This document shows positions 8,390 through 17,233 of a stretch of DNA of 64,000 nucleotides, in pieces. Positions within the stretch are counted from its first letter, which is position 1. Each line of letters begins with the position of its first letter. The stretch spans positions 7,357,001 to 7,421,000 of the forward strand of contig NZ_CP095855.1 in the NCBI RefSeq assembly GCF_023100805.1. Direction: 5' to 3'. The position numbers and the translations under genes are program-made. Source of the DNA: Chitinophaga filiformis (GTDB taxonomy: Bacteria > Bacteroidota > Bacteroidia > Chitinophagales > Chitinophagaceae). Under the pieces are notes generated by a model. That model was given only the letters and a program-made list of their open reading frames with translations. It searched no databases and had not been told where the DNA came from.

Positions 8390-9280
8390 ATGAGTCTGGT
8401 TCCTGCCGGCAAGGCTGCGACCTATTTAGCCTTATTACGCGCCATTGAATCGAACCGTCCTGAAAATAAGCGCTTATTTTACGATCCTTTTGCGAAACTT
8501 TTTCTGCCATCTTCTTTGAAACTGGTTGAAAGGCTGTCCCGTATTTCCTTCATGAACAGCTTCATTGCGTGGTTTATTGACAGGAACTGGACGGGAGCGC
8601 TCACCTGTTGTTCTGCAAGAACAAGACTGGTAGACGTGATGCTGGAGAATACTATCCACGACGAGGGCATCAACCAGGTCATTGTATTCGGCGCCGGCTA
8701 TGACTCCAGGGCCCTGAGACTGAAAATGAAGAAACGGATACAGTTTGTCGAGATAGACAACCCCGACTTCCAGGCGCAGAAGAGAGATATACTGGAGAGC
8801 CGCCACAGGAACGGCCGGGAGGCCATGGTCAACTATGTGCCGGTAGACTTCAACAGCCAGGAGCTGGACCACGTGATCCCCCATATTTTTCAGCAGGGGC
8901 ATTATAAGACCATGTTCATCTGGGAGGGAGTGACCAACAACCTGACAGCCCCTGTAGCACCCAAGGTATTTGACTACTTCAAACGCTTCCGCCCCGGCAC
9001 TATTATTGTTTTCACCTATGTAGACAAAGAGATGCTTGACAAGCCGGAAAAATTCACCGGCGCAGCAAGCGTTACAAGGCTATTACGCCGCAATAACGAG
9101 TTTTGGAACTTCGGTATCGATCCTGCCAACATAAAGGAATTTCTGGCCTCCTACAACATGGAACTGCTACATAACCTGGACACTCCCAGTTTCCGCCGCA
9201 TGTACTATGGCGATGACGCCGCTGACATGAAAGGCTATGAGTTTTACCGTGTAGCCATGGCACGGGTCACCGCTCCATAA
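8390..9280 (+). CDS. Class I SAM-dependent methyltransferase, leucine carboxyl methyltransferase-like (TIGR00027 type)
   Basis: The 296-residue protein matches the PF04072 family. It has an N-terminal AAYLALLRAIES-type helix (here ATYLALLRAIESNRPE), a conserved TRLVDVML helix, the SAM-binding loop VIVFGAGYDSRALRLKM (about residues 95-111), the acidic strand VEIDNPDFQAQKRDIL, and FIWEGVTNNLT further on. Members methylate small molecules or carboxyl groups; several are linked to secondary metabolism, but substrates are mostly unknown. A strong GC hairpin without a T-run (9307-9327) follows the gene. There is no biosynthetic cluster around it. Confidence 0.85.
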   Translation: MSLVPAGKAATYLALLRAIESNRPENKRLFYDPFAKLFLPSSLKLVERLSRISFMNSFIAWFIDRNWTGALTCCSARTRLVDVMLENTIHDEGINQVIVFGAGYDSRALRLKMKKRIQFVEIDNPDFQAQKRDILESRHRNGREAMVNYVPVDFNSQELDHVIPHIFQQGHYKTMFIWEGVTNNLTAPVAPKVFDYFKRFRPGTIIVFTYVDKEMLDKPEKFTGAASVTRLLRRNNEFWNFGIDPANIKEFLASYNMELLHNLDTPSFRRMYYGDDAADMKGYEFYRVAMARVTAP

Positions 9281-9306
9281 ATCAACCCGCTCTTAACAAT
9301 CTGATG

Positions 9307-9327
9307 CAGCACCGGCTTCCGGTGCTG
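9307..9327. repeat. Strong GC hairpin after the methyltransferase gene
   Basis: CAGCACCGG (9307-9315), loop CTT, CCGGTGCTG (9319-9327). The stem is perfect but lacks a T-run on the plus side, so it may protect the 3' end of the transcript or act as a weak terminator. Confidence 0.5.
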
Positions 9328-9420
9328 TAGAAAGCTATTGCATGCTGCTAACGGGCTGTTGAAAGCCCTGGTATTTCGTACCTCTGCCTTTGTAATCCAT
9401 ACATAAACTGTAGCTAAGCC

Positions 9421-9508
9421 ATATATAACCCATATATAACCCATATCTTAGAAGTATGGGTTATATATGGGTCATATATGGGTTATATATGGGTTATATA
9501 TGGGTTAT
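9421..9508. repeat. 11-base tandem repeat array with inverted arms (TATATGGGTTA unit)
   Basis: Five direct copies of an 11-base unit (ATGGGTTATAT, with one C variant and a changed last copy) run from 9456 to about 9508. Just upstream, 9421-9446 carries the same unit about two and a half times in inverted orientation. The two halves can fold into a stem of about 24 base pairs (9421-9444 with 9456-9479, one mismatch) with an 11-base loop. It sits between the methyltransferase gene and the amidotransferase gene, about 105 bases before the latter's start. See findings. Confidence 0.85.
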
Positions 9509-9614
9509 CTCAGGTAATACACTATGGTAGCGGGTTTACAAAGCTTATTTGAAAAACTATAGATGTACTTCATTTTTTACCAAACGATTTTATAGCATCA
9601 AAATATTACATACT

Positions 9615-10313
9615 ATGCATATTCACGTTTTTCAGCATGTCTCTTTTGAGGGTCCGGGGTGTATTTCAGACTGGGCCCGCAACCATCACCACACACTTAC
9701 ATTTACCAGGTGGTATGAGCACCCTACGCAGCCGGATATGACAGAAGTGGATATGCTGGTCGTTATGGGAGGACCGATGAGCGTACATGATGAGGAGCTC
9801 CATCCCTGGCTGAAAATGGAAAAACAATGCATCCTGCAGGCTATTCAGGCGGATAGAAAGGTGCTTGGCATCTGCCTCGGGGCGCAGCTCATTGCCAGCG
9901 CACTGGGTGCTAATGTGTACGCCAACACGCAGAAAGAGATCGGATGGTTCCCGGTAGTATACGCTACCGCCCTGCTGCCTCCTGCCCTGGCAGTGGAACT
10001 GCCTGAAGCACAGACGGTTTTTCACTGGCATGGAGACACTTTTGACCTGCCCGCCGGCGCGGTATGTTTTGCCGCTTCGCCGGTCACCCGCCACCAGGCT
10101 TTTCTGATCGGGCACCACGTCATGGGCCTGCAATATCATTTTGAGGTAACGCCTGCATCGCTCGGCGCAATGGTGCAACACGGTAGGGAAGAACTCATTC
10201 CGGCTGCTTATGTGCAGGATGCAGATACGATTGTACGCGAACAGCGATATATAGAGGGCAGTAACATAACGATGTACCGCTTATTGGACTTCCTTACTAG
10301 CAATTACGGGTGA
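9615..10313 (+). CDS. Class I glutamine amidotransferase (GMP synthase amidotransferase-like, stand-alone)
   Basis: I start this gene at ATG 9615 (MHIHVFQHVSFEGPG), which fits the family N-terminus; an in-frame extension to 9549 reads through low-complexity leader sequence and is unlikely. The product has 232 residues. The catalytic triad is visible: the nucleophile Cys in GICLGAQLIA, and the His/Glu pair in LQYHFEVTPASL. The usual oxyanion region is MGGPMSVHDEE. Stand-alone class I amidotransferases of this type act on glutamine and pass ammonia to an unknown acceptor, or act as peptidases on gamma-glutamyl compounds. It ends 21 bases before ypdA and is probably co-transcribed with it. Confidence 0.85.
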   Translation: MHIHVFQHVSFEGPGCISDWARNHHHTLTFTRWYEHPTQPDMTEVDMLVVMGGPMSVHDEELHPWLKMEKQCILQAIQADRKVLGICLGAQLIASALGANVYANTQKEIGWFPVVYATALLPPALAVELPEAQTVFHWHGDTFDLPAGAVCFAASPVTRHQAFLIGHHVMGLQYHFEVTPASLGAMVQHGREELIPAAYVQDADTIVREQRYIEGSNITMYRLLDFLTSNYG

Positions 10314-10334
10314 TCATTCGTAATTTTAGCACTT

Positions 10335-11306
10335 ATGGAAACATACGACATACTCATAGTAGGGGCTGGTCCTATTGGCATTGCATGCGGACTGGCGGCA
10401 CAAAAGGCTGGATTAAGTTACGTTATTGCGGAAAAAGGATGTCTCACCAATTCCCTCTACAATTACCCCTTATACATGACCTTCTTTTCCACTTCAGAAA
10501 AGCTGGAAATTGGCGGTATTCCCTTCGTTTCCATCAGCGCCAAACCAATGCGCCCGGAAGCCCTGGAATATTACCGCAGGGTCACGATCTCCAATCACCT
10601 GAATGTGCGCTTATTTGAGCCCGTAGAGGACATTAAACGCACAGAAGACGTATACCAGGTCACCACCGACAAAGGAAGCTATAATGCCCGCCATGTCATC
10701 ATTGCTACGGGCTTTTACGATATTCCCAACATGCTGCATATCCCGGGAGAACATCTCGCGAAAGTAAATCATTACTATAAAGACCCTCATTTCTACGCTG
10801 CACAAAAGGTCGTGGTGATCGGCGCCAATAACTCTTCTGTGGATGCAGCGCTGGAAACCTACCGTAAAGGGGCGGACGTTACCATGGTAATAAGGGAAGA
10901 AGGGATCGGGAAACGGGTGAAATACTGGGTAAAACCGGATATTGAGAACCGTATCAAAGAAGGCAGCATAAAGGCGTATTTCCATTCCCATGTAAAAGCC
11001 ATCAGGGAAACTGAAGTGGATATACTGACACCGGAAGGTATGATCACCATACAGAATGATTTTGTGCTGGCGCTGACAGGCTATCAGCCTAATTTCAATT
11101 TTCTTGAAAAAGCTGGCGTGACACTAAGCCGCGACGCGAAGCGATATCCCACTTACAATCCGGATACCATGGAAACCAATATGCCGGGCTTATACCTGGC
11201 AGGCGTGGTATGCGGTGGTATGGATACACATGTCTGGTTCATAGAGAACTCAAGGGATCATGCAGATAAGATCATTGCGCATATAGCGGGGAAGAAGCGG
11301 AGTTGA
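10335..11306 (+). CDS. ypdA: YpdA-type FAD/NAD(P)-dependent bacillithiol disulfide reductase
   Basis: The 323-residue flavoprotein begins with a dinucleotide-binding motif (DILIVGAGPIGIACGLAA) and continues with NYPLYMTFFSTSEKLEIGGIPF, a stretch characteristic of YpdA. A second Rossmann motif, VVVIGANNSSVDAALE, binds NAD(P)H at about residues 158-173, and the C-terminal GLYLAGVVCGG closes the FAD site. YpdA reduces oxidised bacillithiol, the low-molecular-weight thiol used by Firmicutes and many Bacteroidota instead of glutathione. There is no CxxC redox pair, as expected of this family. Bacillithiol biosynthesis genes are not in this window. Confidence 0.88.
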   Translation: METYDILIVGAGPIGIACGLAAQKAGLSYVIAEKGCLTNSLYNYPLYMTFFSTSEKLEIGGIPFVSISAKPMRPEALEYYRRVTISNHLNVRLFEPVEDIKRTEDVYQVTTDKGSYNARHVIIATGFYDIPNMLHIPGEHLAKVNHYYKDPHFYAAQKVVVIGANNSSVDAALETYRKGADVTMVIREEGIGKRVKYWVKPDIENRIKEGSIKAYFHSHVKAIRETEVDILTPEGMITIQNDFVLALTGYQPNFNFLEKAGVTLSRDAKRYPTYNPDTMETNMPGLYLAGVVCGGMDTHVWFIENSRDHADKIIAHIAGKKRS

Positions 11307-11358
11307 TGGAATGCCCGCGATTCGGATTATCACAACAATGGGGGATCAAAATGGGTTC

Positions 11359-11480
11359 TTACACCGGGTTGTCATACCCGGCTATCATACCACCGGTTGT
11401 CATACCGAATCATTACACCGGGTTATCATACCCCGGGTTAGAAACCCGGGGCTACAAACACACAACTCCTGACGGAGTTG
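11359..11480. repeat. Cluster of direct and palindromic repeats
   Basis: Three related copies of the motif ACACCGGGTTRTCATACC (11359-11379, a degenerate one near 11390-11406, and 11413-11434) are followed by two perfect palindromes. The first is CCCCGGGTT/AACCCGGGG (11431-11439 and 443-451) and the second CAACTCC-TGAC-GGAGTTG (11463-11480). The bases GGCTACAAAC follow the first palindrome and recur after another palindrome near 18950. This has the look of a REP-like intergenic element, lying between two convergent genes. The 74-codon frame through it is not considered a gene. Confidence 0.7.
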
Positions 11481-11531
11481 ACCGAAGCGATTTGGCCTTT
11501 CAGACTCACCGTAATATGTTCTGCTGAATAA

Positions 11532-12551
11532 TCAGACGATATTCACTTCTCTTTCCAGTTCCACACCAAACTTCTCATGCACACTGTCCAGCACCCGCTG
11601 TGACAGGCGATAGATCTCATCGCCGGTAGCATTGCCATAATTCACCAGTACCAGGGCCTGACGGGCATGTACTCCTGCATCTCCTTCCCTGAAGCCTTTC
11701 CATCCGCACTGCTCTATCATCCAGCCTGCTGCCAGCTTGTAGGCATCATTGGCGGTAGGATAAGCTACGATGTGCGGAAAGGCCTCCTTCAATGCAGCAT
11801 ATTTTTCTGCAGTCACTGTCGGGTTCTTGAAGAAGCTGCCGGCATTGCCTATTTCCGCCGGATTAGGCAGCTTGGAGCTGCGGATATTAATGACGGCCTG
11901 ACTGATGGCCTTTATGCTCAGATCCTTTACCCCCATATGTTTCAACTCTTCCTCAATAGCGCCATAGCTGGTATTGAACTGCGGATGTTTGGACAAACGG
12001 TAGGTGACGGAAAGGATGGCGAACTGTCCCTTGTATTGACGTTTGAAAACACTTTCACGATATCCGAACTGGCAATCTGCACTGTTGAAGGTAACAGTAG
12101 CATGGTCTTTCAGGTGATACGCTTCCAGCTCATGAAAACAGTCCTTTATTTCCACACCGTATGCGCCGATATTCTGCATGGGACTGGCGCCTACATTACC
12201 TGGTATCAGCGACAGGTTTTCCAGTCCTGCACGGTCATTTCTAATGCAATCCATCACGAAGCCATGCCAGTTCTCTCCTGCCCCTGCTTTCACATATACG
12301 TACTGGTCGTCTTCCCGCACCACCTGTATGCCTTTTATTTCGTTCTTTAAAAGCAAACCTTCAAAAAAATTGCGGACGAAGAGTATATTACTACCTCCTC
12401 CCAGTATCATATAGGGCAGCTCCGGCAAAGGCGGATTTTCGAGGAGCTCCTTCAACTCATCTGTGGATCTGAAAGAAGCGAAGAAACGTGCCTGACCGGC
12501 AATGCCAAACGAATTGTAAGACCTGAGCGAAACATTTTCGGATATGCGCAT
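11532..12551 (-). CDS. murB: UDP-N-acetylmuramate dehydrogenase MurB (type I)
   Basis: MurB reduces the enolpyruvyl group on UDP-GlcNAc to make UDP-MurNAc in cytoplasmic peptidoglycan synthesis, using FAD and NADPH. The 339 residues match the E. coli-type (type I) length. Visible signatures are SYNSFGIAGQARFFASF at the start, the FAD-binding MILGGGSNILF, PGNVGASPMQNIGAYGVE, GYRESVFK, the catalytic serine loop NAGSFFKNP, and the C-terminal ELEREVNIV containing the proton-donating Glu. It is transcribed divergently from the neighbouring 12616 gene, 64 bases apart. Confidence 0.97.
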   Translation of the reverse strand: MRISENVSLRSYNSFGIAGQARFFASFRSTDELKELLENPPLPELPYMILGGGSNILFVRNFFEGLLLKNEIKGIQVVREDDQYVYVKAGAGENWHGFVMDCIRNDRAGLENLSLIPGNVGASPMQNIGAYGVEIKDCFHELEAYHLKDHATVTFNSADCQFGYRESVFKRQYKGQFAILSVTYRLSKHPQFNTSYGAIEEELKHMGVKDLSIKAISQAVINIRSSKLPNPAEIGNAGSFFKNPTVTAEKYAALKEAFPHIVAYPTANDAYKLAAGWMIEQCGWKGFREGDAGVHARQALVLVNYGNATGDEIYRLSQRVLDSVHEKFGVELEREVNIV

Positions 12552-12615
12552 ATGATCGTAAATTTAGTATAAAGCTGCACTGCAGCATTCAACAACCGAC
12601 AAATATAGTAAAACC

Positions 12616-13281
12616 ATGCCTCAAACTGCTGTTGTAATAGGCGCTACCGGGCTCACAGGTACTACCCTGGTCACTTTGCTGCTGCACGACCCGCATTTCA
12701 GCAAAGTAAAGGTATTGTTACGCAGTCCTTCCTTCAAACAGCGTCCGGGCCTGGAAATAGTCCTGGTAGATTTTAACGACGAGGAAGGTCTTTCTGAAGC
12801 TTTAACGGGCGATGTGCTCTTTTGCTGCATCGGCACCACCATCCGCCAGGCCGGTACCAAAGAGCGCTTCCGCGAAGTGGATTTCGAGATACCACTGCGC
12901 TGTGCCACATTGGCCCGCAGGCAGGGTATGCAACAGTTCCTGCTGATCTCCGCCATCGGCGCCAATCCGCATTCCCGCAATTACTACCTCCGCACAAAAG
13001 GAGAAGTGGAACATGCAGTGGAAAGGCTGGGATTTCCTGCCTTATACATCTTCCGTCCATCTATATTGCTCGGCGTGCGTAAGGTATTCCGGTTGAAGGA
13101 ATGGCTGGGCATAGTGCTTGCCATGGTATTTTATTTCCTGTGGCAGGGACGCTGGCGGAAATATCGTCCGGTAAAAGCCGCCAATGTTGCGCGGGCTATG
13201 CTCAATGTAGCAAAGAAAACACCTGAGGGTACGCATGTTTATGAATATGATGCCATTAAGGAACTGGCGCAGCTAAGATAA
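12616..13281 (+). CDS. NAD(P)H-binding protein, atypical short-chain dehydrogenase (HTATIP2/NmrA-like)
   Basis: The 221-residue protein has an N-terminal Rossmann motif VVIGATGLTGTTLVTLL (residues 5-21). It continues with VLFCCIGTTIRQAG, DFEIPLRCATLARRQG and FLLISAIGANPHSRNYYLRTKGEVE, in which the YxxxK-type catalytic pair appears as YYLRTKG. FRPSILLG and a hydrophobic stretch near residues 158-172 follow. The overall pattern matches the TIP30/HTATIP2 oxidoreductase-like family, common next to housekeeping genes in Bacteroidota and of unknown substrate. It stands alone between divergent murB and convergent priA. Confidence 0.8.
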   Translation: MPQTAVVIGATGLTGTTLVTLLLHDPHFSKVKVLLRSPSFKQRPGLEIVLVDFNDEEGLSEALTGDVLFCCIGTTIRQAGTKERFREVDFEIPLRCATLARRQGMQQFLLISAIGANPHSRNYYLRTKGEVEHAVERLGFPALYIFRPSILLGVRKVFRLKEWLGIVLAMVFYFLWQGRWRKYRPVKAANVARAMLNVAKKTPEGTHVYEYDAIKELAQLR

Positions 13282-13408
13282 ACATCATATACCATCTCTC
13301 TTTCAGTGATAATGCTGTTCTGCTTTGAAGCCAGGCAGCATAAACGCCGGTTCACATCCGGTACTGCGATAACATGTTCAGCAACTGACGTGTCAGCGGG
13401 GATGCACG

Positions 13409-15856
13409 TTATGTGCAATCCACATCCGGCACAATGACAACCGAGCGGAACTGCTTTTCTGCCAGTAGTTTGATAAAATGCTCCTGTAACAAGCGTTTGG
13501 TATTGGCAATGATTTTCGTATCGCGGGGTAGCTTGATGAGCATTTCCTGCAGGTAGTTATTACGCACACGGCCTACCAATGGCACTGCCGGTCCTACCAG
13601 TCTTGGCCCGATGTGCGGCCGCAACCAGTTGCCCAATACCTGTGCAGCCTGCTCTACCGTCTGCTGGTTCTTATGTTTGAGTGTAATTTTCAATAGCCTG
13701 TAGAAAGGCGGATAACCAAAACGCTCCCTTTCTGCTATTTCAGCAGCATACATCGCTTTATAGTCGTGGGTGGTGACGTAATGCAATATCGGATGACGCG
13801 TATTGCTGGCCTGTATGATCACTTTTCCCTTCCCATGTTTTCTGCCGGCACGGCCACTCACCTGTTCCATCAGCTGAAAGGCCCTTTCATTTACACGGAA
13901 GTCGGGAAAGCTCAGTAAACTATCTGCGCTCAATATCCCCACCAGGTTCACATTCTCAAAGTCCAGTCCTTTCACCACCATCTGTGTACCCACCAGTATG
14001 TCAATGTCCCTTTGTTCCAGCAGCTGGATCATCTTGTTATGACTATCCTTGTTACGTACAGCATCCATATCCATACGGGCTATACGCGCCTTGGGAAACA
14101 GCTGCTGCAGATCGTCTTCGATCTTTTCTGTACCAAAGCTCTTGGGAATGAGGGTCTGACTGCCGCAGGCCGCACAGGTCTGCGGATAAGGGTAGCGGGT
14201 GCCGCAATAATGGCAATGCAGTTTATCCTGGTTACGGTGATAGGTCAGCGAAACATCACAGTTCTTGCAATTAGGTATCCAGCCGCAGGTGGTACACATG
14301 AGGAAGGGAGCATAACCACGCCTGTTCTGGAAAAGGATCACCTGTTTGCTGGCAGCCATACTATTGTTGATAGCGGCATTGAGCTGTGGTGTGAAATTTT
14401 CCTGCATATTCTTTTCCGCACGTTCCTTCTTGACATCCACTACTTCGATTTCCGGCATTTCCAGTCCGCCGAAACGCTCCATCAGCTCCACCAGTCCATA
14501 TTTCCCCTGCTGTGCATTGAAATAGGATTCCAGTGAAGGTGTAGCGGAGCCCAGCAACACCTTTGCGCCAAACAGGCCGGCGTAATAGATAGCGGCATCC
14601 CTGGCATGATAACGGGGAGCAGGGTCCTGTTGTTTGTAGGAGGTATCATGTTCCTCATCCAGGATGATCATGCCCAGGTCGCGGAAAGGCAGTAGTAAGC
14701 TGGAACGTGCGCCCAGCAATATCTGCAGTTCGCCGGTCTTCACCTTGTTCCAGATCTCTACCCTTTCGTTATTGTTAAAGCGGGAGTGATAGATCCCTAT
14801 CTTCTTTCCAAAGTGCTTCTGCAGGCGGCGGATGATCTGTGCGGTCAGGGCTATTTCCGGGAGGAGGTATAGCACCTGTTTGCCATTGGCCACATACTCT
14901 TCGATCAGTTTTACGTACAGCTGTGTTTTACCGCTGGAAGTAACGCCATGCAATAATGTTACGGGCCTGGCAGCAAAGCTGTTACGCACTTCCATCAGGG
15001 CTTTTTCCTGTGCAGGGCTGAGCGCAAAGTCGATCTGTACCTCTGCTTTACCGTTTCCGGGTACGCGGTCTACCACCCGCTGTTCTATCCACACGATGTT
15101 TTTTTCCACCAGTCCTTTCAGCTGTGCGGCGGTAGCGCCTGATTTTTTAAGGAGCTCACTCTGCAGCACGCTGCCCTGTGTTTTCATAAGGTGCAGGTAA
15201 GCCAGCAGCAGTTCCATTTGTTTGGGCGCGCGGGACAATTCATTGAAGAGTGGCGCCAGTAGCTCCTCATCTTCATATTGCGGGTGCAGCTGCACATAAT
15301 TCTCCTTCTTCTCTTTGTATACTTCTTTCAGCTCCTCATATACCAGCAGTACTTTCTTTTCTATGAGCTTTTTGATGGTAGAGTATACGTCTGATTTATC
15401 GAGGATCAGCTGTACTTCGTCTATTCTGAGTTCTTTTCGTATATGCAGGGCTTCGGCTACCAGGTATTCATCATCATCCAGGTCGGAGAAATCGTCGCCA
15501 TAGGCGTCGTTGAACAATAGCAATGTTTCGCTGGAAAGCTTCAGATGGGCCGGTAAGGCCGCGTTCAGCACTTCGCCTTCGCTGCACATATAGTAAGATG
15601 ACAACCATTGCCAGAATGACAGCTGCGTAGGATATACTACGGGATCTTTATCCAGCATGTCCAGCAATGGTTTGGTCTTATAGTCGGCAGGGGCCTGTTC
15701 GTGGATCGCCTTTACGATACCTGCGTATTTCTTCTGTTTGCCCAGTTGTACGGCCACACGGCTGCCTACCTTCAGGGCTTCCTCCATATGAGGGGGTACC
15801 GAGTAGGTATAATTCTTTGGCAGGGCCAATGGCAGTATGACGTCAGCAAACTTCAT
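13409..15856 (-). CDS. priA: Primosomal replication restart helicase PriA
   Basis: PriA rebuilds replication forks at stalled or recombined sites. The 815 residues show the N-terminal DNA-binding domain (MKFADVILPLALPKNYTYSVP), Walker A HGVTSSGKTQLY near residue 305, and the DEEH Walker B box in MIILDEEHDTSYKQQDPAPRYHARD. A zinc-binding insertion has Cys pairs in CTTCGWIPNCKNCD and CHYCGTRYPYPQTCAACGS. Helicase motifs V/VI follow in GTQMVVKGLDFENVNLVG and LMEQVSGRAGRKHGKG. The stop is near the end of the 12616 gene on the other strand, and plsC follows upstream nine bases beyond the start. Confidence 0.97.
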   Translation of the reverse strand: MKFADVILPLALPKNYTYSVPPHMEEALKVGSRVAVQLGKQKKYAGIVKAIHEQAPADYKTKPLLDMLDKDPVVYPTQLSFWQWLSSYYMCSEGEVLNAALPAHLKLSSETLLLFNDAYGDDFSDLDDDEYLVAEALHIRKELRIDEVQLILDKSDVYSTIKKLIEKKVLLVYEELKEVYKEKKENYVQLHPQYEDEELLAPLFNELSRAPKQMELLLAYLHLMKTQGSVLQSELLKKSGATAAQLKGLVEKNIVWIEQRVVDRVPGNGKAEVQIDFALSPAQEKALMEVRNSFAARPVTLLHGVTSSGKTQLYVKLIEEYVANGKQVLYLLPEIALTAQIIRRLQKHFGKKIGIYHSRFNNNERVEIWNKVKTGELQILLGARSSLLLPFRDLGMIILDEEHDTSYKQQDPAPRYHARDAAIYYAGLFGAKVLLGSATPSLESYFNAQQGKYGLVELMERFGGLEMPEIEVVDVKKERAEKNMQENFTPQLNAAINNSMAASKQVILFQNRRGYAPFLMCTTCGWIPNCKNCDVSLTYHRNQDKLHCHYCGTRYPYPQTCAACGSQTLIPKSFGTEKIEDDLQQLFPKARIARMDMDAVRNKDSHNKMIQLLEQRDIDILVGTQMVVKGLDFENVNLVGILSADSLLSFPDFRVNERAFQLMEQVSGRAGRKHGKGKVIIQASNTRHPILHYVTTHDYKAMYAAEIAERERFGYPPFYRLLKITLKHKNQQTVEQAAQVLGNWLRPHIGPRLVGPAVPLVGRVRNNYLQEMLIKLPRDTKIIANTKRLLQEHFIKLLAEKQFRSVVIVPDVDCT

Positions 15857-15865
15857 CTGTAAATG

Positions 15866-16606
15866 TTATACACTAGCTTTCAATTCCCGTTCCATAATGT
15901 CGAACACCTGTTGTTTCAGGGCTGGCAGGTTTTCCATTGTCAGTCCGGCAACAGGTACTGGAGGCAGGTATACCACCCTGCAGCGGCCGGGATTCAGGTT
16001 GAACCCTTTGGCGTGGAGGCGGTCTCCGTTATCGAGATACAGGACCGGCTGAATGGGCGTCTGCGTTTCAATGGCTATACGGAAAGCGCCATTATGGAAT
16101 GGCTGCAGCAGCTGATCGGTTTCGTTGGTAGTACCTTCAGGAAAGATGAGGATAGAAATACCTTCCTTAATGACGGCAATCATCTCCCTTACACTGCGGG
16201 AACGGGCTTTGGCATCCTTACGGTCTACCAGTACAACAGATTGTTTATAAATAAAGCCGAAAAACGGGATCTTCTTCATTTCTATCTTTCCCAGCGGACG
16301 GAAAGGGAGGCGCATGACCTGTACGGCCAATGCCGCATCGAGATAGGAACGATGGTTCACTACATAGACATAAGGTGTTTTATCCTTCCTGTCACATTTA
16401 TATATTCTTTTCACTCTTATGCCAACAGCGGGAAACCATGTGTGAGACCAGAAGCGCAGGAAATAAAAGATAAAGTTCCCTCCTTTTATCTTTCCGAAGA
16501 AAGAAGCCACGAAGATGGGTGGCAGGATAAGGAACATGATAGCAAGAAATACGATTGCAGCATATATGATATACACCACATGTAACGGCTTGAGCAATAA
16601 CTTCAT
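15866..16606 (-). CDS. 1-acyl-sn-glycerol-3-phosphate acyltransferase (PlsC-type)
   Basis: This membrane-bound acyltransferase makes phosphatidic acid from lysophosphatidic acid. The 246 residues start with a membrane segment (VVYIIYAAIVFLAIMFLILP), followed by the catalytic NHX4D box in VVNHRSYLDAALA and the glycerol-phosphate-binding FPEGTTNETD. It ends nine bases upstream of the priA start on the same strand, so the two may be co-transcribed, though their functions are not linked. Confidence 0.92.
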   Translation of the reverse strand: MKLLLKPLHVVYIIYAAIVFLAIMFLILPPIFVASFFGKIKGGNFIFYFLRFWSHTWFPAVGIRVKRIYKCDRKDKTPYVYVVNHRSYLDAALAVQVMRLPFRPLGKIEMKKIPFFGFIYKQSVVLVDRKDAKARSRSVREMIAVIKEGISILIFPEGTTNETDQLLQPFHNGAFRIAIETQTPIQPVLYLDNGDRLHAKGFNLNPGRCRVVYLPPVPVAGLTMENLPALKQQVFDIMERELKASV

Positions 16607-16670
16607 AATAATGCCAGTCTCTTTATTAGTCGATCGAAGCCGGAAAATTACTGCTTACTGACGGAAATAC

Positions 16671-17126
16671 CTAATTACAGCTGCAAGTCCAGTCCTTGTC
16701 CAGGTCAATGCAGGTCACTACGCTGGTAGTGTCTTCACAGGGCGCGAAAACCACCCGGAGGTGTTGTCCTTCTTCAGAATAGCCTTCCAGTGCATAGGTT
16801 GGGCAAGGTTCGTCGTGGGGATTTGATTTCTCGGTATTTACGCGGCCTGTTTCCAGGATTTCTACCACTTCCTGTTCGGTTACATGGCGGCAGGCCATCC
16901 GGCACCTGGCGTGACGGGTATATCTGAGCGGAGCATGCCGGTCGAGAATTGCCGGGTAGCTGCCATTGGTATGGGAATCTTTCTGATTGGTCCTGGTGAT
17001 AGTTGTGTTACCCGGAGCAGACACACGCGGATGGCGCTGTGGTCCTTTCCACCATTGTTGCTGCCAGGCCAGCCACAACAATAGTCCCAATAACAACATA
17101 GGTACGTACTTGCCCTTAGATTTCAT
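16671..17126 (-). CDS. DUF4258-domain protein with N-terminal membrane anchor
   Basis: The 151-residue protein has an N-terminal hydrophobic segment (VPMLLLGLLLWLAW), a linker, and a DUF4258 domain from about residue 65. The domain shows the hallmark RHARCRMACRHVTEQEVVEIL, then YALEGYSEEGQHLRVVFAPCEDTTSVVTCIDL. DUF4258 is a small domain related to toxin-like nuclease folds in some proteins, but no toxin-antitoxin partner lies beside it here. Seven cysteines and the membrane anchor suggest an exported location. Function unknown. Confidence 0.75.
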   Translation of the reverse strand: MKSKGKYVPMLLLGLLLWLAWQQQWWKGPQRHPRVSAPGNTTITRTNQKDSHTNGSYPAILDRHAPLRYTRHARCRMACRHVTEQEVVEILETGRVNTEKSNPHDEPCPTYALEGYSEEGQHLRVVFAPCEDTTSVVTCIDLDKDWTCSCN

Positions 17127-17233
17127 GGTTACGCTCTGTTACGGAATTTCAGCATTTGCTCTGCCGGGCGGCAATCTATACAATTTTGGCAATATAACCA
17201 GTATAAAAAAAAGGTGCTACCTTTGCCCTCCTT

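Noticed and set aside
9421..9508. CRISPR-like repeat array
   Set aside because: The 11-base period has no spacers and no cas genes are near; it is a simple tandem repeat with inverted arms.
11303..11527. 74-codon ORF with a YTGLSYP repeat
   Set aside because: The repeat is caused by the DNA repeats in the intergenic element; the ORF contains two perfect palindromes and has no start context.
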